Below, piece after piece: positions 38,268-46,057 of a stretch of DNA of 64,000 nt. Below the pieces are notes generated by a model, which was not told the DNA's origin, did no database searches, and saw only the letters and a program-made list of their open reading frames with translations. A program made the translations under genes and the position numbers. Positions within the stretch are counted from its first letter, which is position 1. Each line of letters opens with the position of its first letter. This stretch comes from Micromonospora profundi (lineage in GTDB: Bacteria > Actinomycetota > Actinomycetes > Mycobacteriales > Micromonosporaceae): assembly GCF_011927785.1 (NCBI RefSeq), contig NZ_JAATJK010000001.1, positions 4,931,001 through 4,995,000 on the forward strand. Direction: 5' to 3'.

Positions 38268-38575
38268 GAATGCTCCTGTCGAACGATGTCTACGCCGACC
38301 CCCCACCTTACGCGCGCCGGCACCGGTCGCCGGGGACAGTCTGCGGACAGCGCACGGGAGCGGTCGCCGGGGACAGTCTGCGGACAGCGCACGGGGCGGT
38401 CGGTGATGGACAGACCTGCCGCCCACTTCCGCCCGCCCCGTGCATCCCCCCGGTTTGGTTCCCCGCACGTTGCCGGACCGTCGTCGCGATAACGCTGCGT
38501 ACCCATAGAGTCACACTCCGGGTGGGCAGCGTCAAGCTATTCCGGAAAAGTCGGACTTGTGGCGAACCGTAGCGC
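38268..38575 (-). other. ahcY leader and promoter region
   Basis: About 310 bp between manA and ahcY, both minus-strand. Besides the tandem repeat (38324-38395) it holds a possible -35 TTGACG (complement of 38530-38535), but no clear -10 follows at normal spacing. I looked for the fold of an SAH riboswitch and could not establish it. Confidence 0.45.
38324..38395 (-). repeat. Two copies of a 37-bp tandem repeat in the ahcY leader
   Basis: The unit contains CGGTCGCCGGGGACAG and TCTGCGGACAGCGCACGGG. It occurs at 38324-38358 and, with no mismatch, at 38361-38395, separated by AG, and a third copy starts (CGGTCGG) and stops at once. Each copy includes GGACAG twice. Confidence 0.85.
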
Positions 38576-39739
38576 TCAGCGCAGCCCCGACGTCGCCACG
38601 TACGCCTCACCCTCGCCACTGACCCGCAGCGCCTCGCCGGCCGCAGTGCCGATCGCCGCCTGGCCGGACACGAGCGTCAACGCACCTGCCCCGTCGTCCA
38701 CCGTGACCGAGCCCGCACCGCACAGCACCACACGGGGACCGGGCAGCGGCAGCGTCACCTCCGGCACCGTGGCGCCGACCCGTACCCGGTGCAGCGCGAA
38801 GTCGTCCACCGGCACCGGCCACCAGTCCACCCCGGGGCCGACCGGCTCGGGACCGCGCACCGGGTCGTGGAGCACCTCGAACCGCAGCACGCGCAGCAGC
38901 TCATCGACGTCCACCCGCTTCGGGGTCAGGCCACCGCGCAGCACGTTGTCGCTGGCCGCCATGATCTCCACCCCGCAGCCGCTCAGGTAGGCGTGCAGGT
39001 TGCCGGCGGGCATCCAGATCGCCTCCCCCGGCGCCAGGCGCACGTGGTGCAGCAGCAGCGCCACGAGCACGCCCGGGTCACCCGGATAGGCCGCCGCCAG
39101 CCGGCGGGCCAGGTCCGCGTCCGGGCCGTCGACCGAAGGCGCCAGCACCGAACGCAGCAGCCCGTCACGCTCCGCGAGCGGCCAACCGAGCAGCGTCCGC
39201 ACCGCCGTGCGCAGGCCCTCCGGCCCGGCACGCAACGCCTCGACCACAGGCGCCAACACCGGTACGCCGAACGCCGCGAGCGCCTCGGCGGACTCCTCCG
39301 GCGGCCGGAAGCCGCACAGCGCCTCGAAGGGGGTGAGCGCCACCAGCAACTCCGGCTTGTGGTGCGGGTCGGAGTAGTTGCGCTCCCCCTCGGGACGACC
39401 TGCGTCCGCCGCGAAGCCCGCCCGGGCCTGCTCGGCGTCCGGGTGGGCTTGCAGGCTCAACGGCGCGTCGGCGGCGAGCACCTTGAGCAGGAACGGAAGC
39501 CGGGTGCCGAACCGGGCCGACACCCGCTGGCCCAACCACCTGTCCGGCTCGTCACGTACCAGGTCGCACAGGCTCGCCCGCAGGCCGGCCCGCTCCACAC
39601 TGGCCGGAGCACCCGGGTGGGCACCCAGCCACAGCTCCGCCTCCGGGCCGGTGCTCGGCACCGGCCGCCCCTGAAGCGTCGCGATGGCCGTGCGGGAACC
39701 CCAGGCGTAGTCGCGGATCGGTCCGTACAGCGGTTCCAC
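38576..39739 (-). CDS. manA: Mannose-6-phosphate isomerase, class I
   Basis: A 387-residue zinc enzyme interconverting fructose-6-phosphate and mannose-6-phosphate. Metal ligands lie in SLQAHPDAEQA, the YSDPHHKPELLVALTPFEAL segment and PAGNLHAYLSGCGVEIMAAS; the N-terminus MEPLYGPIRDYAWGS is characteristic. With manB nearby it supplies GDP-mannose for glycolipids and protein mannosylation. It ends a minus-strand run starting at manB, and is separated from the CDF gene by three bases. Confidence 0.93.
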   Translation of the reverse strand: MEPLYGPIRDYAWGSRTAIATLQGRPVPSTGPEAELWLGAHPGAPASVERAGLRASLCDLVRDEPDRWLGQRVSARFGTRLPFLLKVLAADAPLSLQAHPDAEQARAGFAADAGRPEGERNYSDPHHKPELLVALTPFEALCGFRPPEESAEALAAFGVPVLAPVVEALRAGPEGLRTAVRTLLGWPLAERDGLLRSVLAPSVDGPDADLARRLAAAYPGDPGVLVALLLHHVRLAPGEAIWMPAGNLHAYLSGCGVEIMAASDNVLRGGLTPKRVDVDELLRVLRFEVLHDPVRGPEPVGPGVDWWPVPVDDFALHRVRVGATVPEVTLPLPGPRVVLCGAGSVTVDDGAGALTLVSGQAAIGTAAGEALRVSGEGEAYVATSGLR

Positions 39740-39742
39740 CTG

Positions 39743-40750
39743 TCAGGCCCCGGGTCGCCCGGCCGCCTCGCCCGACGCATCCTGCGACTGCGGTACGGCG
39801 GTGTCCGCGGCGGCGCCGGTGCCCGCCTCGGCGGCGGCCACGCTGTAGATGTCCGGCTCCAGGTAGATCACCCGGGCGATCGGCACCGCGACGCGGATCC
39901 GCGCCTCCACGGCGTTGATGCCACGGGCCAGCTCGGGAGCGCTCTCCCAGGACGGTACGCCGATCTTCGCGGCCACCATCAGCTCCTCCGGGCCGAGGTA
40001 GAGCGTCTTCATGTGGATGATCCGCTCCACCTCGGGGCCTGCGGTGATAGCCCGTTCGATGGCGACCAGATCCTGCTGTTCGGCACCCTCACCGAGCAGC
40101 AGACTCTTGGTCTCGATGGCGAGCACTATGGCGATGACCACAAGCAGGATGCCGATCATCGCGGTGCCTGCCGCATCCCACCGACCGTTGCCGGTGATCA
40201 GCGTCATCGACACGCCGAAGAGCGCGAACACCAGACCGACAAGCGCGCCGAGGTCCTCCAGCAGCACCACCGGCAGCTCCGGCGCCTTGGCCCGGCGGAC
40301 GAAGTTCACCCAGGACTGCTTGCCCCGGACGAGGTTGGACTCCTTGATGGCGGTCCGGAAGGAGAACGACTCCATGAGGATCGCCGCCACCAGCACGACC
40401 ACCGGCAGCCAGTGCCAGGATTCGATTCCGCCCTCGTGGCTCCACTTGTGGTACGCCTCGTAGAGGGCGAACAGGCCACCGATGCTGAACAGCACGATGG
40501 ACACGATGAACGCGTAGATGTAGCGCTCCCGGCCGTACCCGAAGGGGTGCTCCGGGGTGGCTGCCCGCTTCGCACGCTTACCGCCGAGCAGCAGCAGGGC
40601 CTGGTTACCGGAGTCCGCTACCGAGTGAACCGACTCGGCGAGCATCGACGACGAGCCGGAGAGCAGGAACGCAATGAACTTGGTGACAGCGATGCCGACG
40701 TTTGCCAGCAGAGCGGCGACGATTGCCTTCGTCCCACCGGTCGCGCTCAC
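39743..40750 (-). CDS. Cation diffusion facilitator family transporter
   Basis: A 335-residue membrane protein. AALLANVGIAVTKFIAFLLS, then SSSMLAESVHSVADSGNQALLLLG with the His-Asp metal site of CDF helix II, RYIYAFIVSIVLFSIGGLFA, and a cytoplasmic C-terminal domain beginning AITAGPEVERIIHMKTLYLG. CDF proteins export Zn, Mn, Co or Fe by proton antiport; the metal cannot be fixed from sequence. The start is ATG at 40750. It sits just upstream of manA on the same strand. Confidence 0.9.
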   Translation of the reverse strand: MSATGGTKAIVAALLANVGIAVTKFIAFLLSGSSSMLAESVHSVADSGNQALLLLGGKRAKRAATPEHPFGYGRERYIYAFIVSIVLFSIGGLFALYEAYHKWSHEGGIESWHWLPVVVLVAAILMESFSFRTAIKESNLVRGKQSWVNFVRRAKAPELPVVLLEDLGALVGLVFALFGVSMTLITGNGRWDAAGTAMIGILLVVIAIVLAIETKSLLLGEGAEQQDLVAIERAITAGPEVERIIHMKTLYLGPEELMVAAKIGVPSWESAPELARGINAVEARIRVAVPIARVIYLEPDIYSVAAAEAGTGAAADTAVPQSQDASGEAAGRPGA

Positions 40751-40799
40751 GCCACCACTCCGCTTCGCGTCGCGGCGACCTGAGACGCCCTACGTGCGT

Positions 40800-41999
40800 T
40801 CACTGGTTCGACAGCTCCTTCATCTCGGTGATGGCCGGAACCGCCATCGGGTCAAGCCCGTGCGCCAGAGCAAGATATATCGATGCGAAATCCGGTACGG
40901 CGATCAGTGACGCTAGTCGCTCCAGCGCCGATCCGCCCTCGGCCGTCACCACGTCGCAGCGCACACCGCGGCGCTCCGCGAGGGTCTGCACCGCGTCGGC
41001 GCGTCGCTCCTCGACTGCGAGGGGCTCGTCGGTGTCGTCCTCGGCGTTGAGCCCGCCGTCGCGCAGCAGCACCAGCCGCAGCCGGGTGCCCTCGCCGTCG
41101 TCGTCCTCCGCCGGGTCGGCGAAGATGTCCCGTTCGCCCTCGGCCAGACCGCCGAACACACCGTCGAGCAGGCCGACCCGTCCCCGACCGGCCTCGCCGA
41201 GCGCCCCGGTGACCACCGGGTAGCGGGCGTTCGCCGACAGGGTGTCACCGAAGCGGCGGGCGGCCACGGTGGCCAGCGGAGACGAACCCCAGACGATCGG
41301 GATCGAACCCGCCAGGCCCAACGCCAGCGACTTCGCCGGGTTGACGAACGACTCCGCGGCCGAGCGGCAGCGGTCGGCGTCCGCGTCGAGCCGGGCCGCG
41401 GTCTCCGCCAGGTCCGCCTCGTTGACCTTCACCAGCCCGAGTGATCGGGCGGCGAGCAGCACCGGCACTGTCAACGCCCACAGACTCGCCCGCGCCGGAG
41501 CACGCCGGGGCACCGGAATGAACGGCGCACGGGCCCGCTCGGCTACCGACTGCAACTGCGAATCCGGGGCACCCACCGCGACCAGCCGCGCGCCCCGCCG
41601 GTGCGCGGCCTCGGCCGCACCGAGCGCCTCCGGGCTGCGACCCGACGCGCTCACCGCGATCACCACGTCGGCGGCGCCCACCCAACCGGGTACGCCAGCG
41701 CTGCGGTGCCCGATGATCGGGACCGGGCAACGCGGCCCGGCCACAGTCGCCAGCACGTCACCGGTCCGCCCGGCGGTGCCGATACCGGCGACGACAACGG
41801 CCCGTGGCCGCCCGTCGTCGGCAAGCACCGCGAGGTTCGCCTCGGCCGCCAACGCCGCGCTCTCCCGAACCTGGGCACCCGCCGACGCGGTGTGCCGCAG
41901 CATGCCGCCCGGGTCGTGTTCGGCAAGCGCGTCCGGATTGTCGAGCAGGGCCTCGTCGGCGTCACGACGCCCACTGACCCCGGCCGTACCGTCGATCAT
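40800..41999 (-). CDS. SIS-domain protein, TobH/phosphosugar-isomerase-like
   Basis: A 399-residue protein with two SIS-type sugar-phosphate-binding folds. VVVAGIGTAGRTGDVLATVA, ADVVIAVSASGRSPEALGAA and SIPIVWGSSPLATVAARRFG are the expected loops, and the C-terminal half resembles bifunctional phosphoglucose/phosphomannose isomerases. The same position, between manA and manB, is held in mycobacteria by Rv3256c (TobH). A role in mannose-phosphate metabolism is inferred. It overlaps trm112 by ATGA. Confidence 0.82.
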   Translation of the reverse strand: MIDGTAGVSGRRDADEALLDNPDALAEHDPGGMLRHTASAGAQVRESAALAAEANLAVLADDGRPRAVVVAGIGTAGRTGDVLATVAGPRCPVPIIGHRSAGVPGWVGAADVVIAVSASGRSPEALGAAEAAHRRGARLVAVGAPDSQLQSVAERARAPFIPVPRRAPARASLWALTVPVLLAARSLGLVKVNEADLAETAARLDADADRCRSAAESFVNPAKSLALGLAGSIPIVWGSSPLATVAARRFGDTLSANARYPVVTGALGEAGRGRVGLLDGVFGGLAEGERDIFADPAEDDDGEGTRLRLVLLRDGGLNAEDDTDEPLAVEERRADAVQTLAERRGVRCDVVTAEGGSALERLASLIAVPDFASIYLALAHGLDPMAVPAITEMKELSNQ

Positions 42000-42181
42000 G
42001 AGGGCTGTCCCGGACCGCCACGTGCCTCGTCGAGCAGCAGCACCGGCACGTCGTCGCGGACGTCGAAGATCCGGCCGCACTCCGTGCAGGTCAACGTCTG
42101 CGCCTCGGCGTCGTAGGTGAGCGGGGCGTGGTGCGTATCCGGGCAGGCGAGGATCTCAAGCAACTGCGGATCCAGGGCCAT
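41996..42181 (-). CDS. Trm112-family zinc-binding protein
   Basis: A 61-residue protein of the Trm112/YcaR family: LDPQLLEILACPDTHHAPLT, then LTCTECGRIFDVRDDVPVLL. The second half has a CxxC pair but the first has a single Cys with nearby His residues, so the zinc site is partly His-based or degenerate. Trm112 proteins bind and activate methyltransferases; in actinobacteria the gene is usually next to manB and the SIS gene, as here. Its stop overlaps the SIS gene start by four bases. Confidence 0.85.
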   Translation of the reverse strand: MALDPQLLEILACPDTHHAPLTYDAEAQTLTCTECGRIFDVRDDVPVLLLDEARGGPGQPS

Positions 42182-42241
42182 GGCTGGCTCCTTCCACGAG
42201 TGCGGGGTCACCGGCGGCGGTGCCGACCGGCGCAGGCGATC

Positions 42242-43627
42242 TTATCGGCGAACGCGGTCGAGCACGTCGTCCCGGAGCGAGACCATCCGCTCGCGGGTGG
42301 GCGCCTCGACATTGAGCCGCAGCAACGGCTCGGTGTTGGAGGCGCGCAGGTTGAACCAGGCGCCGTCGGGAAAACGCAACGTCAGACCGTCCATCTCGTC
42401 GGACGTCGCCTCCGGGTACGCGGCACGGACCTCGGCCACCGCCGCGGCCTGGTCGGCCACCGTCGAGTTGATCTCGCCGGAGGCGATGTAGCGCTCGTAC
42501 TCCCCGGCCAGCACGGACAGCGGCAACGGCTGCTCACCGAGCGCGGCCAGGGTGTGCATCGCGGCGAGCATCCCGGTGTCGGCGAACCAGAAGTCCCGGA
42601 AGTAGTAGTGCGCCGAGTGCTCGCCACCGAAGACGGCATTGGTCCGAGCCATCTCCGCCTTGATGAAGGAGTGCCCCACCCGGGCGACCACCGGCTCACC
42701 GCCGTGCTCGCGGATGATCTCCGCGACGGCGCTGGACGTGATCAGACCGTGGATCACCGTGGACCCCGGGTGCTTGGCCAACTCGCGGGCGGCGACCAGG
42801 GCGGTGATCGCCGACGGCGACACGGGCTCACCCCGCTCGTCCACCACGAAACACCTGTCGGCGTCGCCGTCGAAGGCCAACCCGATGTCCGCCCGGTGCT
42901 CGACCACAGCCCGCTGGAGATCGACCAGGTTCGCCGGATCCAGCGGGTTCGCCTCGTGGTTGGGGAAGGTGCCGTCCAACTCGAAGTAGAGCGGCACGAT
43001 CTCCAACGGCAGGGCCGACAGGGCGGCGTCGCCCAACACAGTGGGAACTGTGAAGCCGCCCATCCCGTTGCCGGCGTCCACCACCACCTTCAACGGCCGA
43101 ATGCCGGAAAGATCGACCAACTTACGCAGGTACGCCGCGTAGTCCGGGAGCAGGTCACGCCGCTCGGCGGGCCGGGTCGACTCGCCCGCGGGACGGGACG
43201 AGCCTGAATCCAGCAGTGCCTGCGCCCGCTCCCGGATCTGCGCCAATCCGCTGTCCTGGCCGATCGGCCGGGCACCGGACCGGCACATCTTGATGCCGTT
43301 GTACTGCGCCGGGTTGTGACTGGCCGTGAACATCGCACCAGGCAGATCCAGCGAACCGGAGGCGAAGTAGAGAAGATCAGTGGACGCCAACCCGATCTCG
43401 ATCACCGAGCGACCCTCAGCACGGACCCCCGCGGCGAAGGCGGCGGCCAGGCCCGGCGAACTGGCCCGCATGTCGTACCCGACGACCACGGCGTCACCGG
43501 GCTCGTCGGTGGTGTTGAGCAGCTGGGTGAAAGCGGCCCCGAGCGCCTCGGCGACCCGTTCGTCCCACTGGTCCGGCACCGTCCCTCGGACGTCGTACGC
43601 CTTCACGATCTGGGACAGGTCCGACAC
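42242..43627 (-). CDS. manB: Phosphomannomutase/phosphoglucomutase
   Basis: A 461-residue alpha-D-phosphohexomutase. The active serine is in GAMFTASHNPAQYNGIKMCR, the magnesium loop is LAFDGDADRCFVVDERG, the sugar loop is GGEHSAHYYFRDFW, and the phosphate-binding C-terminus is NLRASNTEPLLRLNVEA. It converts mannose-6-phosphate to mannose-1-phosphate. The GTG at 43627 has an AAGGAG site and gives VSDLSQIVKAYDVRGTV, the standard beginning. Confidence 0.94.
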   Translation of the reverse strand: MSDLSQIVKAYDVRGTVPDQWDERVAEALGAAFTQLLNTTDEPGDAVVVGYDMRASSPGLAAAFAAGVRAEGRSVIEIGLASTDLLYFASGSLDLPGAMFTASHNPAQYNGIKMCRSGARPIGQDSGLAQIRERAQALLDSGSSRPAGESTRPAERRDLLPDYAAYLRKLVDLSGIRPLKVVVDAGNGMGGFTVPTVLGDAALSALPLEIVPLYFELDGTFPNHEANPLDPANLVDLQRAVVEHRADIGLAFDGDADRCFVVDERGEPVSPSAITALVAARELAKHPGSTVIHGLITSSAVAEIIREHGGEPVVARVGHSFIKAEMARTNAVFGGEHSAHYYFRDFWFADTGMLAAMHTLAALGEQPLPLSVLAGEYERYIASGEINSTVADQAAAVAEVRAAYPEATSDEMDGLTLRFPDGAWFNLRASNTEPLLRLNVEAPTRERMVSLRDDVLDRVRR

Positions 43628-43696
43628 GAGTTCCGCTCCTTGGCCGCAGGTTTCCAACAAACCTGAGCGTATCGGAGCGGGTCGGTTCAGCCCCGC

Positions 43697-44755
43697 TCAG
43701 CCGGGGAGCCGAGGCATGAACATGGTGTGATCGCCCCCGTCGTCAGGTGGAGGCGTGTGGCCGGGGCGCGGCCCAACACCCGGAGTGCCCCCGGCACCCG
43801 GCATCGGCTGCGTCGCATCGGGCGTCGGAGCGGCAGGCGGGGCACCGTACACCCCGCCGGTGGCGGGCCGGGGCGACGGCACCACGCCGTAGCCGCCGGA
43901 CTGCTGCTGCCCGTACACCGCGCCCGGCCGACCCGGCGCGGGCGGCGAGCCGCCCCCGGACCGGTAGGTGGTACCGCCGGGGTTGCCCGGCAGCTGAACT
44001 GGCTCGTCGGCAGGCGCCCGGTCCTGCCGCGAGCGACGGAACAGCAGCCCGATGAGCAGCAAACCGACCGCCACCATCGCGATACCGAAGAACATCACAA
44101 GCGAACCGCCACCTGACGACTCCGCAGCGGCCGCCACAGTGCTCGGCGTACCGGACTCGGCGGCCAGCGCCGCCGGAGTCACCGGATCGGCGGGCGTCGT
44201 CTCGGTGGGGCTCGGGGTGGGCGACGGCTTCTTCGACGGCGTGGGCGACGCGGAAACCTTCGCGCCGGCCACCTTCGCCGTGTCGGAACCCCGACCCAAC
44301 TCCTGGCCGGCCGCGCTGACACCCACACCGGTCACAGCGAGCCGGCCGCCCGGAGCACCGGCGGCGAACGCCACCCGGTACCGCACGGTGATGCCCTTGC
44401 CCTTGCACAGGGTCGGCTTCGCCGGCGACGTCTGCGCGGTCGACACACTGCCGCCACCGCCGGAGACAGACACCGGGAACCAACGCCCGCCCGCGTTGAC
44501 CTGGACGGTCACCTGACCCGGTTCAAGACCCTCAAGGCGCAGACCCAGAGCGGTACGCAGCAGGACGCACCCCTCGGAGCGCTTGCGCACCGCGACGTTC
44601 ACCCCCTGCGCCGACCCCCCGGCGGCGAAGCTGCTGGCCGAGCCCACGCGGACCGAGTCGTCGGCGGCCAGCGCCGGCGACGCGCCGAGCATCACCAGGG
44701 CGCCCACCAGACCACAGACCGTCGCGAACCGTGCCGCGCGACGACGCACCGACAT
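43697..44755 (-). CDS. Secreted, membrane-anchored protein of unknown function
   Basis: A 352-residue protein. A signal peptide (1-30, ending ASPALAA) is followed by an extracytoplasmic beta-rich domain of about 130 residues with two Cys, a Thr/Ser/Pro-rich stalk (SPTPSKKPSPTPSPTETTPA), one membrane helix (MFFGIAMVAVGLLLIGLLF) and a cytoplasmic Pro/Gly-rich tail. The order is that of a type I membrane protein. The ATG at 44755 directly precedes the signal peptide. It is upstream of manB; no domain is recognised. Confidence 0.72.
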   Translation of the reverse strand: MSVRRRAARFATVCGLVGALVMLGASPALAADDSVRVGSASSFAAGGSAQGVNVAVRKRSEGCVLLRTALGLRLEGLEPGQVTVQVNAGGRWFPVSVSGGGGSVSTAQTSPAKPTLCKGKGITVRYRVAFAAGAPGGRLAVTGVGVSAAGQELGRGSDTAKVAGAKVSASPTPSKKPSPTPSPTETTPADPVTPAALAAESGTPSTVAAAAESSGGGSLVMFFGIAMVAVGLLLIGLLFRRSRQDRAPADEPVQLPGNPGGTTYRSGGGSPPAPGRPGAVYGQQQSGGYGVVPSPRPATGGVYGAPPAAPTPDATQPMPGAGGTPGVGPRPGHTPPPDDGGDHTMFMPRLPG

Positions 44756-44940
44756 GATCACCTCACCGTTCTCCCCGGGTGGGGTTCGCGGCCAGGCTAC
44801 TACCGCGCCCTCCTGACCCCTGGTCATAGAGCGGTCCAGATGTGTGCGGCGTTACGGTTTACCGACCAGCAGCAACGACGTGCCACGCTGCCGGTTTGGC
44901 CCGGCTCCGGCCCTGCGGACATCGACGCCGCCGAGTGGGC

Positions 44941-45095
44941 CCGGGCGCAAAGCTGACCGACGCGCCCGGCGCAGGGCGCGGCGCGGGCGCGCGCACGGCT
45001 CCCGCCTCGCGGCTCGCGCAGAGTGCGCGGCGCGCACTCGCGGCGCGCGGCTCGGGGCTCGGGGCTCGCGGCGCGCGCAGAGTGAGCGGCGCGCG
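44941..45095. repeat. Low-complexity GC repeat tract
   Basis: A stretch built of shuffled GCGCGGCGCG, GGCTCGG and CAGAGTG units; GGCTCGG occurs several times within 30 bp near 45048-45070 and CAGAGTG recurs at about 45018 and 45079. No reading frame with coding character crosses it. It abuts palindromic repeat copy C. Confidence 0.55.
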
Positions 45096-45097
45096 GC

Positions 45098-45176
45098 TTG
45101 ATCCACTCGGGTTCCAGGAAATCGGGGTGTCCGGCGATTCCGGATACCCCGGTTTCAAGGAAACCGAGTCGATCAA
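45098..45176. repeat. Palindromic repeat family 1, copy C
   Basis: The left arm TTGATCCACTCGGGTTCC and the right arm GGAAACCGAGTCGATCAA frame inner arms AGGAAATCGGGGTGTCC and GGATACCCCGGTTTCAA. It is nearly identical in plan to copy A. The last bases supply the stop codon of the minus-strand gene at 45173-45532. Confidence 0.85.
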
Positions 45177-45532
45177 GGCAGGCGAGGTCCGGCAGCAGTA
45201 CCACCGGCAGCTTCGCCGTCCAGTTTGTCCCGGTCGGAAGGTGCGGCTGGGCCGTCATCGGTGGCGAAGCCAGCCGGGCCAGCGGATTTCTGCGGCTCGC
45301 CCTCGACGGTACGGCCGTCGGCCTTCTTCGTGGCGCTACGGCTGTCGGCCTTCTTCGTGGTGGCGCCAAAGGCGATCGCGAAGGCAGTACCGATGGCGAT
45401 GCCGAAGGCGACACCGATGGCGACGCCGCCCGTCGACGAGAACAGGGGGATGCCGATCGCCAGGCCGATCATGATGCCGGCAGGCCACGCCCAGGCGTCG
45501 GTCCTGCCGCCCTTCGCGTCAAACTTCGCCAT
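45173..45532 (-). CDS. Small glycine-rich membrane protein
   Basis: A 119-residue protein starting at ATG. Two Gly/Ala/Ile-rich segments (AWPAGIMIGLAIGIPLF and GVAIGVAFGIAIGTAFAIAF) predict a hairpin of two membrane helices with GxxxG-like packing; the C-terminal 60 residues are polar and low-complexity. The stop codon lies inside palindromic repeat copy C, so the original C-terminus may have been changed by the repeat. No family is recognised. Confidence 0.55.
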   Translation of the reverse strand: MAKFDAKGGRTDAWAWPAGIMIGLAIGIPLFSSTGGVAIGVAFGIAIGTAFAIAFGATTKKADSRSATKKADGRTVEGEPQKSAGPAGFATDDGPAAPSDRDKLDGEAAGGTAAGPRLP

Positions 45533-45616
45533 GTACCAATGTTAACGAGCGCGAGAGAACCTCGCCGGAGCGCGCGCAACGCCCGCCCCGCCCTCGATCA
45601 GCACACGGTGTGAGGG

Positions 45617-46057
45617 CTACGTCGCGGCTGCTATGGAGGGGTCCGCACCGAGGTCACCTGCCGCGCGGAGCTGCTCCTCGAACATCACGAACGTCCGCTG
45701 CCGGATTCCCCGGATCAACGCCTGCTCGCGTGGCGTCTCTCGACGCGACTCGGCGTCCGCCAGGCTCTCGATCGAACGCACCGTCTCGTAGAGCGCGAAG
45801 ATGGGGCCTTCCCCCTTGAGGTAGTGGGCTCGAAAAGCCTCGACCTCCTGCACGAAATCCTCCGCGTTACGGCGGAAGATATCCCCTCCGATATCGAAGA
45901 TTATCTCGGTGAAGAGGTCGTTCTTCTCCTGCCAGCCACCGGTGTCGATAGAAACCCGCCACACCCTGGCACCGCCGTCGGGCGTCTCCACGATCTTCAC
46001 CGGCGACTGGTGGTAGAGGTAGTAGGACGGGAGCACCAGGCCTGGCATTTGGGTCAT
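45617..46057 (-). CDS. Unknown protein coupled to the toxin gene; candidate immunity protein
   Basis: A 146-residue soluble protein with no family I recognise. It opens MTQMPGLVLPSYYLYHQSPV, contains ARVWRVSIDTGGWQEKNDLF and ends with a helical, charged C-terminus. The ATG at 46057 shares its A with the TGA of the upstream toxin gene (TGATG), and an AAGGAA site lies just before it. Tight coupling directly behind a polymorphic toxin is the usual place for the cognate immunity gene. That function is inferred from position only. Confidence 0.7.
   Translation of the reverse strand: MTQMPGLVLPSYYLYHQSPVKIVETPDGGARVWRVSIDTGGWQEKNDLFTEIIFDIGGDIFRRNAEDFVQEVEAFRAHYLKGEGPIFALYETVRSIESLADAESRRETPREQALIRGIRQRTFVMFEEQLRAAGDLGADPSIAAAT

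Noticed and set aside
38268..38575. SAH riboswitch before ahcY
   Set aside because: I could not align the leader to the known conserved core by eye; only tandem repeats are evident.
44941..45095. Small gene in the GC repeat tract
   Set aside because: Open frames there are Ala/Arg repeats with no start site or coding bias, and they run into the palindromic repeat.
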